Assembly (NCBI RefSeq): GCF_004342285.1
Contig: NZ_SMCV01000007.1
Location: 248,001-312,000 of the forward strand
Direction of reading: 5' to 3'
DNA: 64,000 nt
Source of the DNA: Klebsiella sp. BIGb0138
GTDB taxonomy: Bacteria; Pseudomonadota; Gammaproteobacteria; Enterobacterales; Enterobacteriaceae
Positions within the stretch are counted from its first letter, which is position 1. The number at the start of each line of letters is the position of its first letter. The position numbers and the translations under genes are program-made. Below are positions 40,358 to 48,623 of this stretch, in pieces. Under the pieces are notes generated by a model. It was given only the letters and a program-made list of their open reading frames with translations, ran no database searches and was not told the DNA's origin.

Positions 40358-40630
40358 ATGGCACTTCCCCGCATTACGCAAAAAGAGATGACCGAGCGCG
40401 AGCAGCGCGAACTCAAAACGCTGCTTGACCGGGCCCGGATTGCACACGGCCGTCCGCTGACCAACGCCGAGACCAATGCCGTCAAAAAAGAGTACATCAA
40501 CAAACTGATGGCGCTGCGTGAAGCAGAGGCCAAAAAAGCCCGCCAGGTAAAGAAAAAGCAGGCTTACAAACCCGATAGCGAAACGTCATTCTCATGGTCG
40601 GCGAGTACGCCGACGCGCGGCAGACGTTAA
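40358..40630 (+). CDS. yjbD: DUF3811 protein YjbD
   Basis: A small basic 90-residue protein that begins [20 protein letters not shown] and continues with [20 protein letters not shown]. It is helical and charged, with a Lys-rich stretch near residue 65 and the end [13 protein letters not shown]. It matches E. coli YjbD; the function is unknown. The start at 40358 follows GAGGGCACCACT; an upstream Met at 40313 is not conserved. Its last codon and stop overlap the convergent rluF stop by four bases. Confidence 0.93.
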   Translation: MALPRITQKEMTEREQRELKTLLDRARIAHGRPLTNAETNAVKKEYINKLMALREAEAKKARQVKKKQAYKPDSETSFSWSASTPTRGRR

Positions 40631-41496
40631 CGCCCTTTCTTTTTACGCCCCGGCTGAGTAAAACGTTTCCCGTTTGACGCCGGGCGCCCTTTCTCATTGG
40701 CCTTTTCCACTTTCACTACCGGGCGCTTAATTCCGGCCGTTTTCGGTTTGGCCTTCGCCTTGGGTTTGGCCTCAGACGACGAATTCTCAATCAGTTTAAA
40801 CAGCGCCACCAGCTCATCATCCGTCAGGTCTCGCCACTCGCCGAGCGGTAACCCCGACAGCCCGACGTTCATAATCCGCGTGCGCTCAAGCTTAGTGACT
40901 TCATAGCCAAAGTACTCGCACATACGGCGAATCTGCCGGTTAAGCCCCTGCACCAGCGTAATGCGGAACACGAACGGCGCTTCCTTGCGGACTTTGCACT
41001 TCTTCGTCACCGTCCCAAGGATCGGCACCCCTACGCCGAGACCACGAATAAACTCATCGGTCACCGGTTTATCGACCGTCACCAGATACTCTTTTTCGTG
41101 ATCGTTCCCGGCGCGCAGGATCTTATTCACCAGATCGCCATGGTTGGTCAGGAAGATCAGCCCCTGGGAATCTTTGTCCAGTCGACCAATGGGGAAAATA
41201 CGTTTGCTGTGGTTAACAAAGTCCACAATGTTGTCGCGTTCGCTGTCTTCAGTGGTACTGACAATGCCCACCGGCTTATTCAGGGCGATGAACACCAGAT
41301 CTTCGGCCTCGCGCGGCTCAATCGCCTGACCGTTTACCTTCACGACATCGCCAGGGTTGACCCGATCGCCAATGGTCGCTCGCTTACCATTGATAAAAAC
41401 ATTGCCTTGTTCAATGTAGCGATCCGCTTCGCGACGCGAGCAGATGCCGCTTTCACTGATGTACTTATTTAATCGGGTTGATGAGTCTGGCAGCAT
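40627..41496 (-). CDS. rluF: 23S rRNA pseudouridine(2604) synthase
   Basis: RluF modifies U2604 of 23S rRNA (and tRNA-Tyr U35 in E. coli). The 289-residue protein has an S4 RNA-binding domain at the N-terminus ([21 protein letters not shown]). The RsuA/RluB/E/F catalytic domain has the nucleophilic Asp in [19 protein letters not shown] and the RluF-type [17 protein letters not shown] basic Lys/Pro/Ala-rich tail (from about residue 245) ends in GRKKKGR. The size agrees with E. coli (290). It converges on yjbD with a four-base overlap. Confidence 0.96.
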   Translation of the reverse strand: MLPDSSTRLNKYISESGICSRREADRYIEQGNVFINGKRATIGDRVNPGDVVKVNGQAIEPREAEDLVFIALNKPVGIVSTTEDSERDNIVDFVNHSKRIFPIGRLDKDSQGLIFLTNHGDLVNKILRAGNDHEKEYLVTVDKPVTDEFIRGLGVGVPILGTVTKKCKVRKEAPFVFRITLVQGLNRQIRRMCEYFGYEVTKLERTRIMNVGLSGLPLGEWRDLTDDELVALFKLIENSSSEAKPKAKAKPKTAGIKRPVVKVEKANEKGRPASNGKRFTQPGRKKKGR

Positions 41497-41672
41497 AAAT
41501 TCTCCTGTAAAAGCGAAATATACCTCAGCCTGCGGGCAATCAAAAATAATCGCGTACCTCCGCCCTGAGGCTAAATGTGATCTGCCGCGCCTTTCTACAC
41601 AAAAGTGTCCCGGGCGATGGGTTGCAACTTTGCCTGGCGAAAATAAGCAGAATCAAACGATTAGCTTAAACG

Positions 41673-41684
41673 GCACAAACGTGC
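41673..41684. promoter_or_regulatory. Candidate SorC operator 1
   Basis: GCACAAACGTGC, a near-perfect palindrome with extra flanking G/C pairing (GGCAC...GTGCC). It matches operator 2 at 11 of 12 positions; the centres are 143 bases apart. Confidence 0.6.
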
Positions 41685-41815
41685 CATCTCCCGACCGCCC
41701 CATAAGCAAATGTGCAAAATAAACCACCAGCCAGCGCGGGTGAAATGGGCGAAAATTGCTTTGTCGTGCGCGACTGATGGGGTTATATCAGATCAAGAGA
41801 GCAAGAATGTCATTT

Positions 41816-41827
41816 GCACAAATGTGC
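41816..41827. promoter_or_regulatory. Candidate SorC operator 2
   Basis: GCACAAATGTGC, extended to TTTGCACAAATGTGCA. It ends directly before the AGGAG of sorC, so a bound protein could block transcription or, with operator 1, form a loop. Confidence 0.6.
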
Positions 41828-41839
41828 AGGAGCCCGAAG

Positions 41840-42793
41840 ATGGCGATCGAAAACAGCGACGATATCCGCTTAATCGTAAAAGTTGCCCAGCTCTATTATG
41901 AGCAGGACCTGACCCAGGCGCAGATTGCTCGCGAACTGGGTATTTACCGCACCACTATCAGCCGCCTGCTGAAACGCGGCCGCGAGCAGGGTATTGTCAC
42001 TATCGCCATCAACTATGACTACAACGAAAATCTGTGGCTGGAGCAGCAGCTGAAGCAAAAATTTGGCCTCAAAGAGGCGGTTGTCGCCTCCTGCGGCTCC
42101 CTGCTGGAAGAGGACCAGCTGAACACCATCGGGCAACATGGCGCTCAGTTGGTCGACCGCCTGCTTGAGCCGGGCGATATCATCGGTTTTTCCTGGGGAC
42201 GCGCGGTCCGGGCGCTGGTCGAAACCTTGCCGCAGGCCAGCCAGTCGCGGCAGGTCATTTGCGTGCCGATTATCGGCGGCCCCTCCGGCAAACTGGAGAG
42301 TCGCTATCATGTGAACACGCTGACCTACGGGGCGGCGGCCAGACTCAAGGCCGAGTCGCATCTGGCGGACTTTCCGGCGCTGCTGGACAACACCCTGATT
42401 CGCAACGGCATCATGCAGTCCCAGCACTATCAGACCATTTCCTCCTACTGGGAAAATCTCGACGTCGCCCTGGTGGGGATCGGCTCACCGGCGATTCGTA
42501 ATGGCGCTAACTGGCATGCGTTTTATGGTAGTGAAGAGAGCGACGATCTCAATGCTCGCCACGTCGCCGGCGATATTTGCTCACGCTTTTATGATATCAA
42601 CGGCAGCGCTGTGGAAACCAATATGAATGAAAAAACGCTCGCCATTGATATCGCCAGATTAAAACACGCGCGTTATTCCGTAGGTATTGCCCTTGGCGAA
42701 GAAAAATACACCGGTATTATTGGCGCATTACGCGGTGGTTATATTAATTGTCTGGTAACGAATCGAGAAACCGCAGAGCGATTACTGAAGTAA
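41840..42793 (+). CDS. sorC: Sorbose operon regulator SorC
   Basis: SorC is the sugar-responsive regulator of L-sorbose use, founder of the SorC/DeoR-type family with a sugar-phosphate-isomerase-like effector domain. The start at 41840 (MAIENSDDIRLIVKVAQLYY) has GCAGGAG upstream and gives 317 residues, close to the 315 of Klebsiella SorC. The HTH is LTQAQIARELGIYRTTISRLLKRG (near 24-47). The effector domain includes GDIIGFSWGRAVRALVE and VCVPIIGGPSGKLESRYHVN-type blocks. It is first in the operon, with its putative operators directly in front. Confidence 0.96.
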   Translation: MAIENSDDIRLIVKVAQLYYEQDLTQAQIARELGIYRTTISRLLKRGREQGIVTIAINYDYNENLWLEQQLKQKFGLKEAVVASCGSLLEEDQLNTIGQHGAQLVDRLLEPGDIIGFSWGRAVRALVETLPQASQSRQVICVPIIGGPSGKLESRYHVNTLTYGAAARLKAESHLADFPALLDNTLIRNGIMQSQHYQTISSYWENLDVALVGIGSPAIRNGANWHAFYGSEESDDLNARHVAGDICSRFYDINGSAVETNMNEKTLAIDIARLKHARYSVGIALGEEKYTGIIGALRGGYINCLVTNRETAERLLK

Positions 42794-42860
42794 CAGTCTT
42801 TTTCTATTTACGCAGCGGGCGCTGCGCGGGATCCTTTTATCTGAAAATGAGATGACTATT

Positions 42861-43664
42861 ATGCAAACGTGGCTAAATCTGCAAGACAAAATCATTATTG
42901 TGACCGGAGGCGCGTCGGGAATTGGTCTGGCGATTGTCGACGAGTTATTAAATCTCGGGGCCAATGTCCAGATGACCGATATTCACGGCGGCGACAAATA
43001 TCAGAATAGCGATCGCTACCAATTCTGGCCTACGGATATCTCCAGCGCCAGTGAGGTTAACCACACCGTAGAACAGATTATTCAGCGTTACGGGCGAATT
43101 GATGGACTGGTCAATAATGCCGGGGTGAATTTCCCGCGTCTGCTGGTCGATGAGAAAGCGCCTGCGGGGCGCTACGAGTTAAATGAAGCCGCCTTCGAGA
43201 AAATGGTCAACATCAACCAGAAAGGGGTTTTCTTCATGTCGCAGGCGGTGGCGCGGCAGATGGTGAAACAGCGCGAAGGCGTCATTGTTAACGTCTCATC
43301 GGAAAGCGGGCTGGAAGGTTCGGAAGGCCAGAGCTGCTATGCCGCGACGAAAGCGGCGCTGAATAGCTTCACCCGTTCCTGGTCGAAAGAGCTGGGGAAA
43401 CACGGCATCCGCGTCGTGGGCGTTGCGCCAGGCATCCTCGAAAAAACCGGGCTACGCACGCCGGAATATGAAGAGGCGCTGGCCTGGACCCGCAATATCA
43501 CCGTCGAGCAGCTCCGCGCGGGATATAGCAAAAATGCCATTCCAATCGGTCGCTCCGGCCGTCTGAGCGAGGTAGCCGACTACGTCTGCTATCTGCTGTC
43601 AGAGCGTGCCAGCTATATAACCGGAGTAACCACTAACATTGCCGGCGGGAAAACCCGCGGCTAA
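42861..43664 (+). CDS. sorD: D-glucitol-6-phosphate (sorbitol-6-P) 2-dehydrogenase SorD
   Basis: SorD oxidises D-glucitol-6-phosphate, made by SorE, to fructose-6-phosphate with NAD. The 267-residue short-chain dehydrogenase starts at 42861 (MQTWLNLQDKIIIVTGGASG). It has the nucleotide motif TGGASGIG, NNAG in DGLVNNAGVN, the catalytic Ser in VNVSSESG and the YxxxK motif in CYAATKAALNSF. The C-terminus reads ITGVTTNIAGGKTRG. Near-identity with the Klebsiella sor enzyme is evident from memory. It follows sorC by 67 bases and precedes sorF by 9. Confidence 0.96.
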   Translation: MQTWLNLQDKIIIVTGGASGIGLAIVDELLNLGANVQMTDIHGGDKYQNSDRYQFWPTDISSASEVNHTVEQIIQRYGRIDGLVNNAGVNFPRLLVDEKAPAGRYELNEAAFEKMVNINQKGVFFMSQAVARQMVKQREGVIVNVSSESGLEGSEGQSCYAATKAALNSFTRSWSKELGKHGIRVVGVAPGILEKTGLRTPEYEEALAWTRNITVEQLRAGYSKNAIPIGRSGRLSEVADYVCYLLSERASYITGVTTNIAGGKTRG

Positions 43665-43673
43665 GGAGCCAAC

Positions 43674-44081
43674 ATGGTGAATGCTATCTTCTGCGCCCAC
43701 GGTCAGCTGGCCGGCGCCATGCTCGATTCGGTACGCATGGTATATGGCGATGTCAGGGTCAGCGCGGTGGCGTTTGTGCCGGGTGAGAATGCCGGGGACA
43801 TCGCCGCGAAGCTAGAAAAGTTAGTAAGTGCTCACAGCACTGAAGAGTGGCTGATTGCCGTGGATTTACAGTGCGGCAGCCCATGGAATGCCGCCGCCGG
43901 ACTGGCGATGAACAACCCGCGCCTCAAGGTCATCAGCGGCCTCTCTTTGCCGCTGGCGCTGGAGCTGGTGGACAACCAGGAGACCATGAGCGCGGAGGCC
44001 CTATGCGACCACCTGACCACCATCGCCAGCCAGTGCTGCGTCGTCTGGCGGCAGCCGGAAACCATTGAGGAGGATTTCTGA
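43674..44081 (+). CDS. sorF: Sorbose PTS EIIA component SorF
   Basis: SorF is the phosphocarrier EIIA of the mannose-class L-sorbose PTS. The 135-residue protein begins MVNAIFCAHGQLAGAMLDSV; His9 in CAHG is the expected phosphorylation site, accepting phosphate from HPr. The mannose-family EIIA block DLQCGSPWNAAAGLAM is present. The stop overlaps the sorB start (TGATG), so the two are translationally coupled. Confidence 0.95.
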   Translation: MVNAIFCAHGQLAGAMLDSVRMVYGDVRVSAVAFVPGENAGDIAAKLEKLVSAHSTEEWLIAVDLQCGSPWNAAAGLAMNNPRLKVISGLSLPLALELVDNQETMSAEALCDHLTTIASQCCVVWRQPETIEEDF

Positions 44082-44575
44082 TGAATATCACGCTCGCCCG
44101 TATTGATGACCGGCTGATCCACGGTCAGGTCACCACCGTCTGGTCAAAAGTGGCTAACGCCCAGCGCATTATTATCTGTAACGATGAGGTCTATAACGAT
44201 GAGGTGCGGCGGACTTTACTTCGTCAGGCCGCCCCGCCGGGGATGAAAGTCAACGTCGTTAATCTCGAAAAAGCGGTTGCCGTTTATCACAACCCGCAAT
44301 ACCAGAATGAGACCGTGTTTTACTTATTTACTAATCCCCAGGATGCTTTAACGATGGTCCGCCAGGGGGTGAAAATTGCCACCTTAAATATTGGCGGGAT
44401 GGCCTGGCGACCGGGTAAAAAACAATTAACCAAGGCGGTATCCTTAGATGAGGCAGATATTCATGCATTTCGCGAACTGGATAAATCAGGGGTGAAGCTG
44501 GATTTGCGCGTCGTCGCATCGGATCCGTCGATCAATATTCTGGATAAAATAGCTGAACAATCCATTACCGAATAA
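44081..44575 (+). CDS. sorB: Sorbose PTS EIIB component SorB
   Basis: SorB is the cytosolic EIIB of the sorbose PTS and passes phosphate from SorF to the incoming sugar. The 164-residue protein has the mannose-family EIIB signature ARIDDRLIHGQVTTVWSK with the phosphorylated His14, and later NDEVYNDEVRRTLLRQAAP and NIGGMAWRPGKKQL. It overlaps the sorF stop by one base. A hairpin-rich 91-base gap follows before sorA. Confidence 0.95.
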   Translation: MNITLARIDDRLIHGQVTTVWSKVANAQRIIICNDEVYNDEVRRTLLRQAAPPGMKVNVVNLEKAVAVYHNPQYQNETVFYLFTNPQDALTMVRQGVKIATLNIGGMAWRPGKKQLTKAVSLDEADIHAFRELDKSGVKLDLRVVASDPSINILDKIAEQSITE

Positions 44576-44582
44576 AAATAGC

Positions 44583-44635
44583 GCCTGTATTAATCTGCGC
44601 GCCTGAAAGACGCGATTATTAATGCCGTAACAGGC
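44583..44635. repeat. Nested inverted repeat between sorB and sorA
   Basis: GCCTGT / ACAGGC, then ATTAAT / ATTAAT, then GCGCG / CGCG form a nested hairpin in the sorB-sorA gap. It may set the relative amounts of soluble (SorF/B) and membrane (SorA/M) PTS parts by RNA processing. Confidence 0.6.
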
Positions 44636-44666
44636 AGGGATTCATATACCCTCAAGGTGACATATT

Positions 44667-45464
44667 ATGGAAATAAGTACCCTACAAATCATCGCCATAT
44701 TTATATTTTCCGGTATTGCCGGAATGGGCAGCGTACTGGATGAGTTCCAGACCCACCGTCCATTAATTGCCTGTACCGTGATTGGGTTAATCCTTGGTGA
44801 TTTAAAAACCGGGATTATGCTCGGCGGCACTCTGGAGCTGATCGCGCTCGGCTGGATGAACGTCGGCGCCGCGCAATCACCAGATTCGGCGCTGGCAAGC
44901 ATTATTTCAGCCATTCTGGTGATTGTCGGCCAGCAAAGCATTGCCACCGGCATCGCCATCGCGCTACCGGTCGCGGCGGCAGGCCAGGTGTTAACCGTCT
45001 TCGCCCGCACCATCACCGTGGTCTTTCAACACGCGGCAGATAAGGCTGCGGAAGAGGCGCATTTCCGCACGATCGACATGCTGCACATCTCGGCACTGGG
45101 CGTTCAGGCGCTGCGCGTCGCCATTCCGGCGCTGGTGGTCTCGCTGTTTGTCAGCGCCGACATGGTCAGCAGCATGCTGAACGCCATCCCGGAATTCGTC
45201 ACCCGCGGCCTGCAAATCGCCGGAGGGTTCATTGTGGTGGTGGGTTACGCCATGGTCCTGCGCATGATGGGCGTGAAATATCTGATGCCCTTCTTTTTCC
45301 TCGGTTTTCTCGCGGGAGGCTACCTCGATTTCAGCCTGCTGGCCTTCGGCGGCGTGGGCGTCATCATCGCGCTGATCTACATCCAGCTGAACCCGCAATG
45401 GCGCAAGGCCGAGCCCCAACCAACCGCCGCCTCTTCCACTGCCCTTGACCAACTTGACGACTGA
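44667..45464 (+). CDS. sorA: Sorbose PTS EIIC component SorA
   Basis: SorA is a membrane subunit of the sorbose PTS. The 265-residue protein begins MEISTLQIIAIFIFSGIAGM and is hydrophobic through most of its length. The mannose-class EIIC block GDLKTGIMLGGTLELIALGWMNVGAAQSPDSA lies near residues 47-78. The short charged C-terminus is LNPQWRKAEPQP.... GAGGTATATG-like spacing is poor, but CAAGGTGACAT lies upstream. It is followed by sorM with 11 bases between the stop and start. Confidence 0.95.
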   Translation: MEISTLQIIAIFIFSGIAGMGSVLDEFQTHRPLIACTVIGLILGDLKTGIMLGGTLELIALGWMNVGAAQSPDSALASIISAILVIVGQQSIATGIAIALPVAAAGQVLTVFARTITVVFQHAADKAAEEAHFRTIDMLHISALGVQALRVAIPALVVSLFVSADMVSSMLNAIPEFVTRGLQIAGGFIVVVGYAMVLRMMGVKYLMPFFFLGFLAGGYLDFSLLAFGGVGVIIALIYIQLNPQWRKAEPQPTAASSTALDQLDD

Positions 45465-45475
45465 TGGAGCCCATT

Positions 45476-46300
45476 ATGGAACCGAAAAAACTGACGCAAG
45501 GCGACCTGGTGAGCATCTTTCTGCGCTCCAACCTGCAGCAGGCCTCTTTCAACTTTGAACGCATCCACGGTCTCGGGTTTTGCTACGACATGATCCCGGC
45601 GATCAAACGGCTCTATCCGCTGAAAGAGGATCAGGTAGCGGCGCTGAAACGCCATCTGGTGTTCTTCAACACCACCCCCGCCGTCTGCGGACCGGTGCTG
45701 GGTGTGACGGCGGCGATGGAAGAGGCGCGCGCTAACGGCGCGGCCATCGACGATGGGGCAATCAACGGCATCAAAGTTGGGTTGATGGGGCCGCTGGCGG
45801 GGGTCGGCGATCCGCTGGTCTGGGGCACCTTACGCCCGATCACCGCGGCCCTCGGCGCTTCGCTGGCGCTCTCCGGCAACATCCTCGGTCCACTGCTGTT
45901 CTTCTTTATTTTCAATGCGGTGCGTCTGGCCATGAAATGGTATGGCCTGCAGCTCGGCTTTCGCAAAGGGATCAATATCGTCAGCGATATGGGCGGCAAC
46001 CTGCTGCAAAAACTGACCGAAGGCGCCTCGATTCTGGGCCTGTTCGTGATGGGCGTGCTGGTTACCAGGTGGACCACCATCAACGTGCCGTTGGTGGTAT
46101 CGCAAACGCCGGGCGCCGATGGCGCCACCGTCACCATGACCGTACAGAACATCCTCGATCAGCTCTGCCCCGGCCTGCTGGCCCTGGGCCTGACGCTGCT
46201 GATGGTGCGCCTGCTGAACAAAAAAGTTAACCCGGTCTGGCTGATCTTCGCCCTGTTCGGCTTAGGGATTATCGGCAATGCGCTGGGCTTCTTGTCCTGA
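45476..46300 (+). CDS. sorM: Sorbose PTS EIID component SorM
   Basis: SorM is the EIID membrane subunit found only in mannose-class PTS. The start at 45476 (MEPKKLTQGDLVSIFLRSN) has GGAGCCC upstream and gives 274 residues. Conserved EIID blocks are RSNLQQASFNFERIHGLGF, FNTTPAVCGPVLGVTAAMEE and GIKVGLMGPLAGVGDPLVWGTLRPI. Membrane helices occupy the C-terminal half. A Met four codons earlier overlaps the sorA stop and is less likely. Confidence 0.95.
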   Translation: MEPKKLTQGDLVSIFLRSNLQQASFNFERIHGLGFCYDMIPAIKRLYPLKEDQVAALKRHLVFFNTTPAVCGPVLGVTAAMEEARANGAAIDDGAINGIKVGLMGPLAGVGDPLVWGTLRPITAALGASLALSGNILGPLLFFFIFNAVRLAMKWYGLQLGFRKGINIVSDMGGNLLQKLTEGASILGLFVMGVLVTRWTTINVPLVVSQTPGADGATVTMTVQNILDQLCPGLLALGLTLLMVRLLNKKVNPVWLIFALFGLGIIGNALGFLS

Positions 46301-46307
46301 TTATTCA

Positions 46308-46326
46308 GCCCCGGCGCTGCCGGGGC
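46308..46326 (+). terminator. Hairpin between sorM and sorE
   Basis: GCCCCGGC / GCCGGGGC with a three-base loop directly after sorM. There is no T-run, so it is probably an mRNA-protecting or partially terminating structure inside the operon. Confidence 0.5.
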
Positions 46327-46374
46327 GACTTCAACAAGCTAACCCCGACAGATAAAGGGGATGAGGTGGTAAAC

Positions 46375-47604
46375 ATGAAAACAACGGCTTTACGTCTTTA
46401 CGGTAAACGCGACCTGCGCCTGGAAACCTTCGAGCTACCGGCCATGCAGGATGATGAGATCCTCGCCCGCGTGGTGACCGACAGTCTGTGCCTCTCTTCC
46501 TGGAAAGAGGCCAATCAGGGCGAAAATCATAAGAAGGTGCCGGACGATGTGGCGGTCAATCCGATCATTATCGGCCATGAATTCTGCGGTGAAATCCTCG
46601 CGGTGGGGAAAAAATGGCAGCATAAATTCCATGCCGGGCAGCGCTACGTCATCCAGGCGAACCTCCAGCTGCCGGATCGCCCTGATTGCCCCGGCTACTC
46701 CTTCCCGTGGATCGGCGGCGAAGCCACCCACGTGGTGATCCCCAACGAAGTCATGGAGCAAGATTGCCTGCTTAGCTGGGAGGGCGAGAGCTGGTTTGAA
46801 GGTTCGCTGGTTGAACCGCTCTCCTGTGTCATTGGCGCATTCAACGCCAACTATCACCTGCAGGAAGGTACCTACAACCACACCATGGGCATCCGGCCGC
46901 AGGGCCGTACGCTGATCCTCGGCGGTACCGGCCCCATGGGGCTGCTGGCGATCGACTACGCCCTGCATGGGCCGGTCAACCCTTCCCTGCTGGTGGTGAC
47001 CGATACCAACAAACCGAAGCTGAGCTATGCCCGTCAGCATTATCCGTCAGAACCGCAGACGCTCATTCACTACCTGGACGGGCACGATGCCGGACGCGAG
47101 ACGCTGATGGCGCTAACCGGCGGCCACGGCTTTGACGATATTTTCGTCTTCGTGCCGAAAGAGGAGCTGATTACCATGGCCTCTTCGCTGCTGGCCCCCG
47201 ACGGCTGTCTGAACTTCTTTGCCGGCCCGCAGGACCAGCAGTTCAGCGCCCCAATCAACTTTTACGATGTCCACTACGCCTTTACTCATTACGTGGGTAC
47301 CTCCGGCGGCAATACCGATGACATGCGCGCCGCCGTGGCGCTGATGCAGACGAAAAAAGTGCAGACGGCGAAAGTCGTCACCCATATCCTTGGGCTCAAT
47401 GCGGCGGGGGAAACGACTCTCGATTTACCGGCGGTCGGCGGTGGTAAAAAGCTGGTGTATACCGGGAAATCTCTGCCTCTGACGCCCCTTGGCAAGATCG
47501 CCGACCCGGATCTGGCGGCGATCGTGGAGCGCCACCATGGGATCTGGTCCGTGGAAGCGGAGCGCTATCTGCTGGCCCATGCCCCGGACATTGCCCATGA
47601 TTAA
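46375..47604 (+). CDS. sorE: L-sorbose-1-phosphate reductase SorE
   Basis: SorE reduces L-sorbose-1-phosphate, the PTS product, to D-glucitol-6-phosphate for SorD. The 409-residue protein belongs to the zinc-type medium-chain dehydrogenases. It has IIGHEFCGEILAVG with the His-Glu pair of the catalytic domain, GSLVEPLSCVIGAF with Glu-Pro-Leu-Ser, and the nucleotide motif LILGGTGPMGLLAIDY. ATGAGGTGG precedes the ATG at 46375. Its last codons (...CATGATTAA) overlap the start of the next gene. Confidence 0.95.
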   Translation: MKTTALRLYGKRDLRLETFELPAMQDDEILARVVTDSLCLSSWKEANQGENHKKVPDDVAVNPIIIGHEFCGEILAVGKKWQHKFHAGQRYVIQANLQLPDRPDCPGYSFPWIGGEATHVVIPNEVMEQDCLLSWEGESWFEGSLVEPLSCVIGAFNANYHLQEGTYNHTMGIRPQGRTLILGGTGPMGLLAIDYALHGPVNPSLLVVTDTNKPKLSYARQHYPSEPQTLIHYLDGHDAGRETLMALTGGHGFDDIFVFVPKEELITMASSLLAPDGCLNFFAGPQDQQFSAPINFYDVHYAFTHYVGTSGGNTDDMRAAVALMQTKKVQTAKVVTHILGLNAAGETTLDLPAVGGGKKLVYTGKSLPLTPLGKIADPDLAAIVERHHGIWSVEAERYLLAHAPDIAHD

Positions 47605-48409
47605 TCGCGAAACGCAGCTCTGTATGTCGCTGGCCGGCCGCCCGGGTAACTTCGGCACCCGTTTTCACAACTACCTGTATGAGAAACTGGGGCTCAATTA
47701 TCTCTACAAAGCCTTTACCACACAGGACATCGCCGCCGCGGTAAGAGGCGTTCGGGCGCTGGGTATTCGCGGTTGCGCGGTATCTATGCCGTTTAAAGAG
47801 AGCTGCATGCCCTTTCTTGACGCCATTGACCCTTCAGCCAGGGTGATTGACTCGGTGAATACCATCGTTAACGACGACGGCAGGTTGACCGGTTTCAACA
47901 CCGACTATATTGCGGTGAAGAGCCTGATCGACAGCCACCGGCTGGATAGCGCCGGCAAAGTGATGATCCAGGGCAGCGGCGGTATGGGCAAAGCGGTCAT
48001 CGCCGCCTTTCGTGACGCCGGCTTTCGCGATGTGGTTATCGCCGCCCGCAATCGTGACAGCGGCCTGGCGCTGGCCAGACAGTATGGCTTTCAGTGGCAG
48101 CCGCGGCCGGATGGGATCCCGGCGGATGTTCTGGTCAACGTCACGCCGTTAGGCATGGCGGGCGGGGCGCATAGCGCCACATTGTCCTTCAGCCCGGCGA
48201 TGGTGGATCGGGCCAGTATCGTCTTCGACGTGGTCGCCCTGCCGCCAGAAACGCCGCTGATTCGCCTGGCGCAGCAGCGGGGAAAACACCTCATCAGCGG
48301 GGCGGAAGTCATCGCCTTGCAGGCGGTGGAACAATTCGCCCTGTATACCGGGGTACGCCCGGATGCGGCGCTGGTCACTGAAGCCGCGGCGTTTGCTCGT
48401 ACGGAATAA
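47597..48409 (+). CDS. Shikimate 5-dehydrogenase-like protein at the end of the sor operon
   Basis: A 270-residue protein of the shikimate dehydrogenase superfamily, closest in character to the HI0607/SDH-like branch. The N-domain has CMSLAGRPGNFGTRFHNYLYE, YKAFTTQDIAAAVRGVRALG and GCAVSMPFKESCMPFLD with the catalytic Lys. The cofactor domain has QGSGGMGKAVIAAF, then VNVTPLGMAGG and SGAEVIALQAVEQF. The start (47597) overlaps the sorE end by eight bases, so the two are translationally coupled. It lacks the SxS substrate motif of AroE in its usual form. It may act on a sorbose- or quinate-related compound; this is inference. Confidence 0.85.
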   Translation: MINRETQLCMSLAGRPGNFGTRFHNYLYEKLGLNYLYKAFTTQDIAAAVRGVRALGIRGCAVSMPFKESCMPFLDAIDPSARVIDSVNTIVNDDGRLTGFNTDYIAVKSLIDSHRLDSAGKVMIQGSGGMGKAVIAAFRDAGFRDVVIAARNRDSGLALARQYGFQWQPRPDGIPADVLVNVTPLGMAGGAHSATLSFSPAMVDRASIVFDVVALPPETPLIRLAQQRGKHLISGAEVIALQAVEQFALYTGVRPDAALVTEAAAFARTE

Positions 48410-48413
48410 ACCG

Positions 48414-48440
48414 AGGCGCCAGGGAAGGCGCGTTTTCGTT
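48414..48440 (+). terminator. Possible sor operon terminator
   Basis: GCGCC / GGCGC with an AGGGAA loop, followed by GTTTTCGTTT. The stem is short but correctly placed after the last gene. Confidence 0.5.
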
Positions 48441-48623
48441 TAGCCTCTGCCGGAATCCCCACATGGTGTTCGCCGCGCCCCCTCACTCTTCCCCTTCGCC
48501 ACGCGATAAGCCAGGTTCCCTGACGCCGCGACCTTGCAACAGCGTGAGCCATATCAGCAAGCGCGCAGACAAGCGGTGGTAGGATCCGCAACCGACTCTG
48601 TAACCTGGCTAACTGGAGAAAAG

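Larger units (their letters stand above)
41497..41839. promoter_or_regulatory. Control region of the sorbose operon
   Basis: The 343 bases between rluF and sorC carry no gene. They contain two copies of the palindrome GCACAAAYGTGC (41673 and 41816), a half copy, AAATGTGC, at 41708, and a half CRP-like TGTGATCT near 41577. The sor operon promoter must lie here. Confidence 0.65.
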
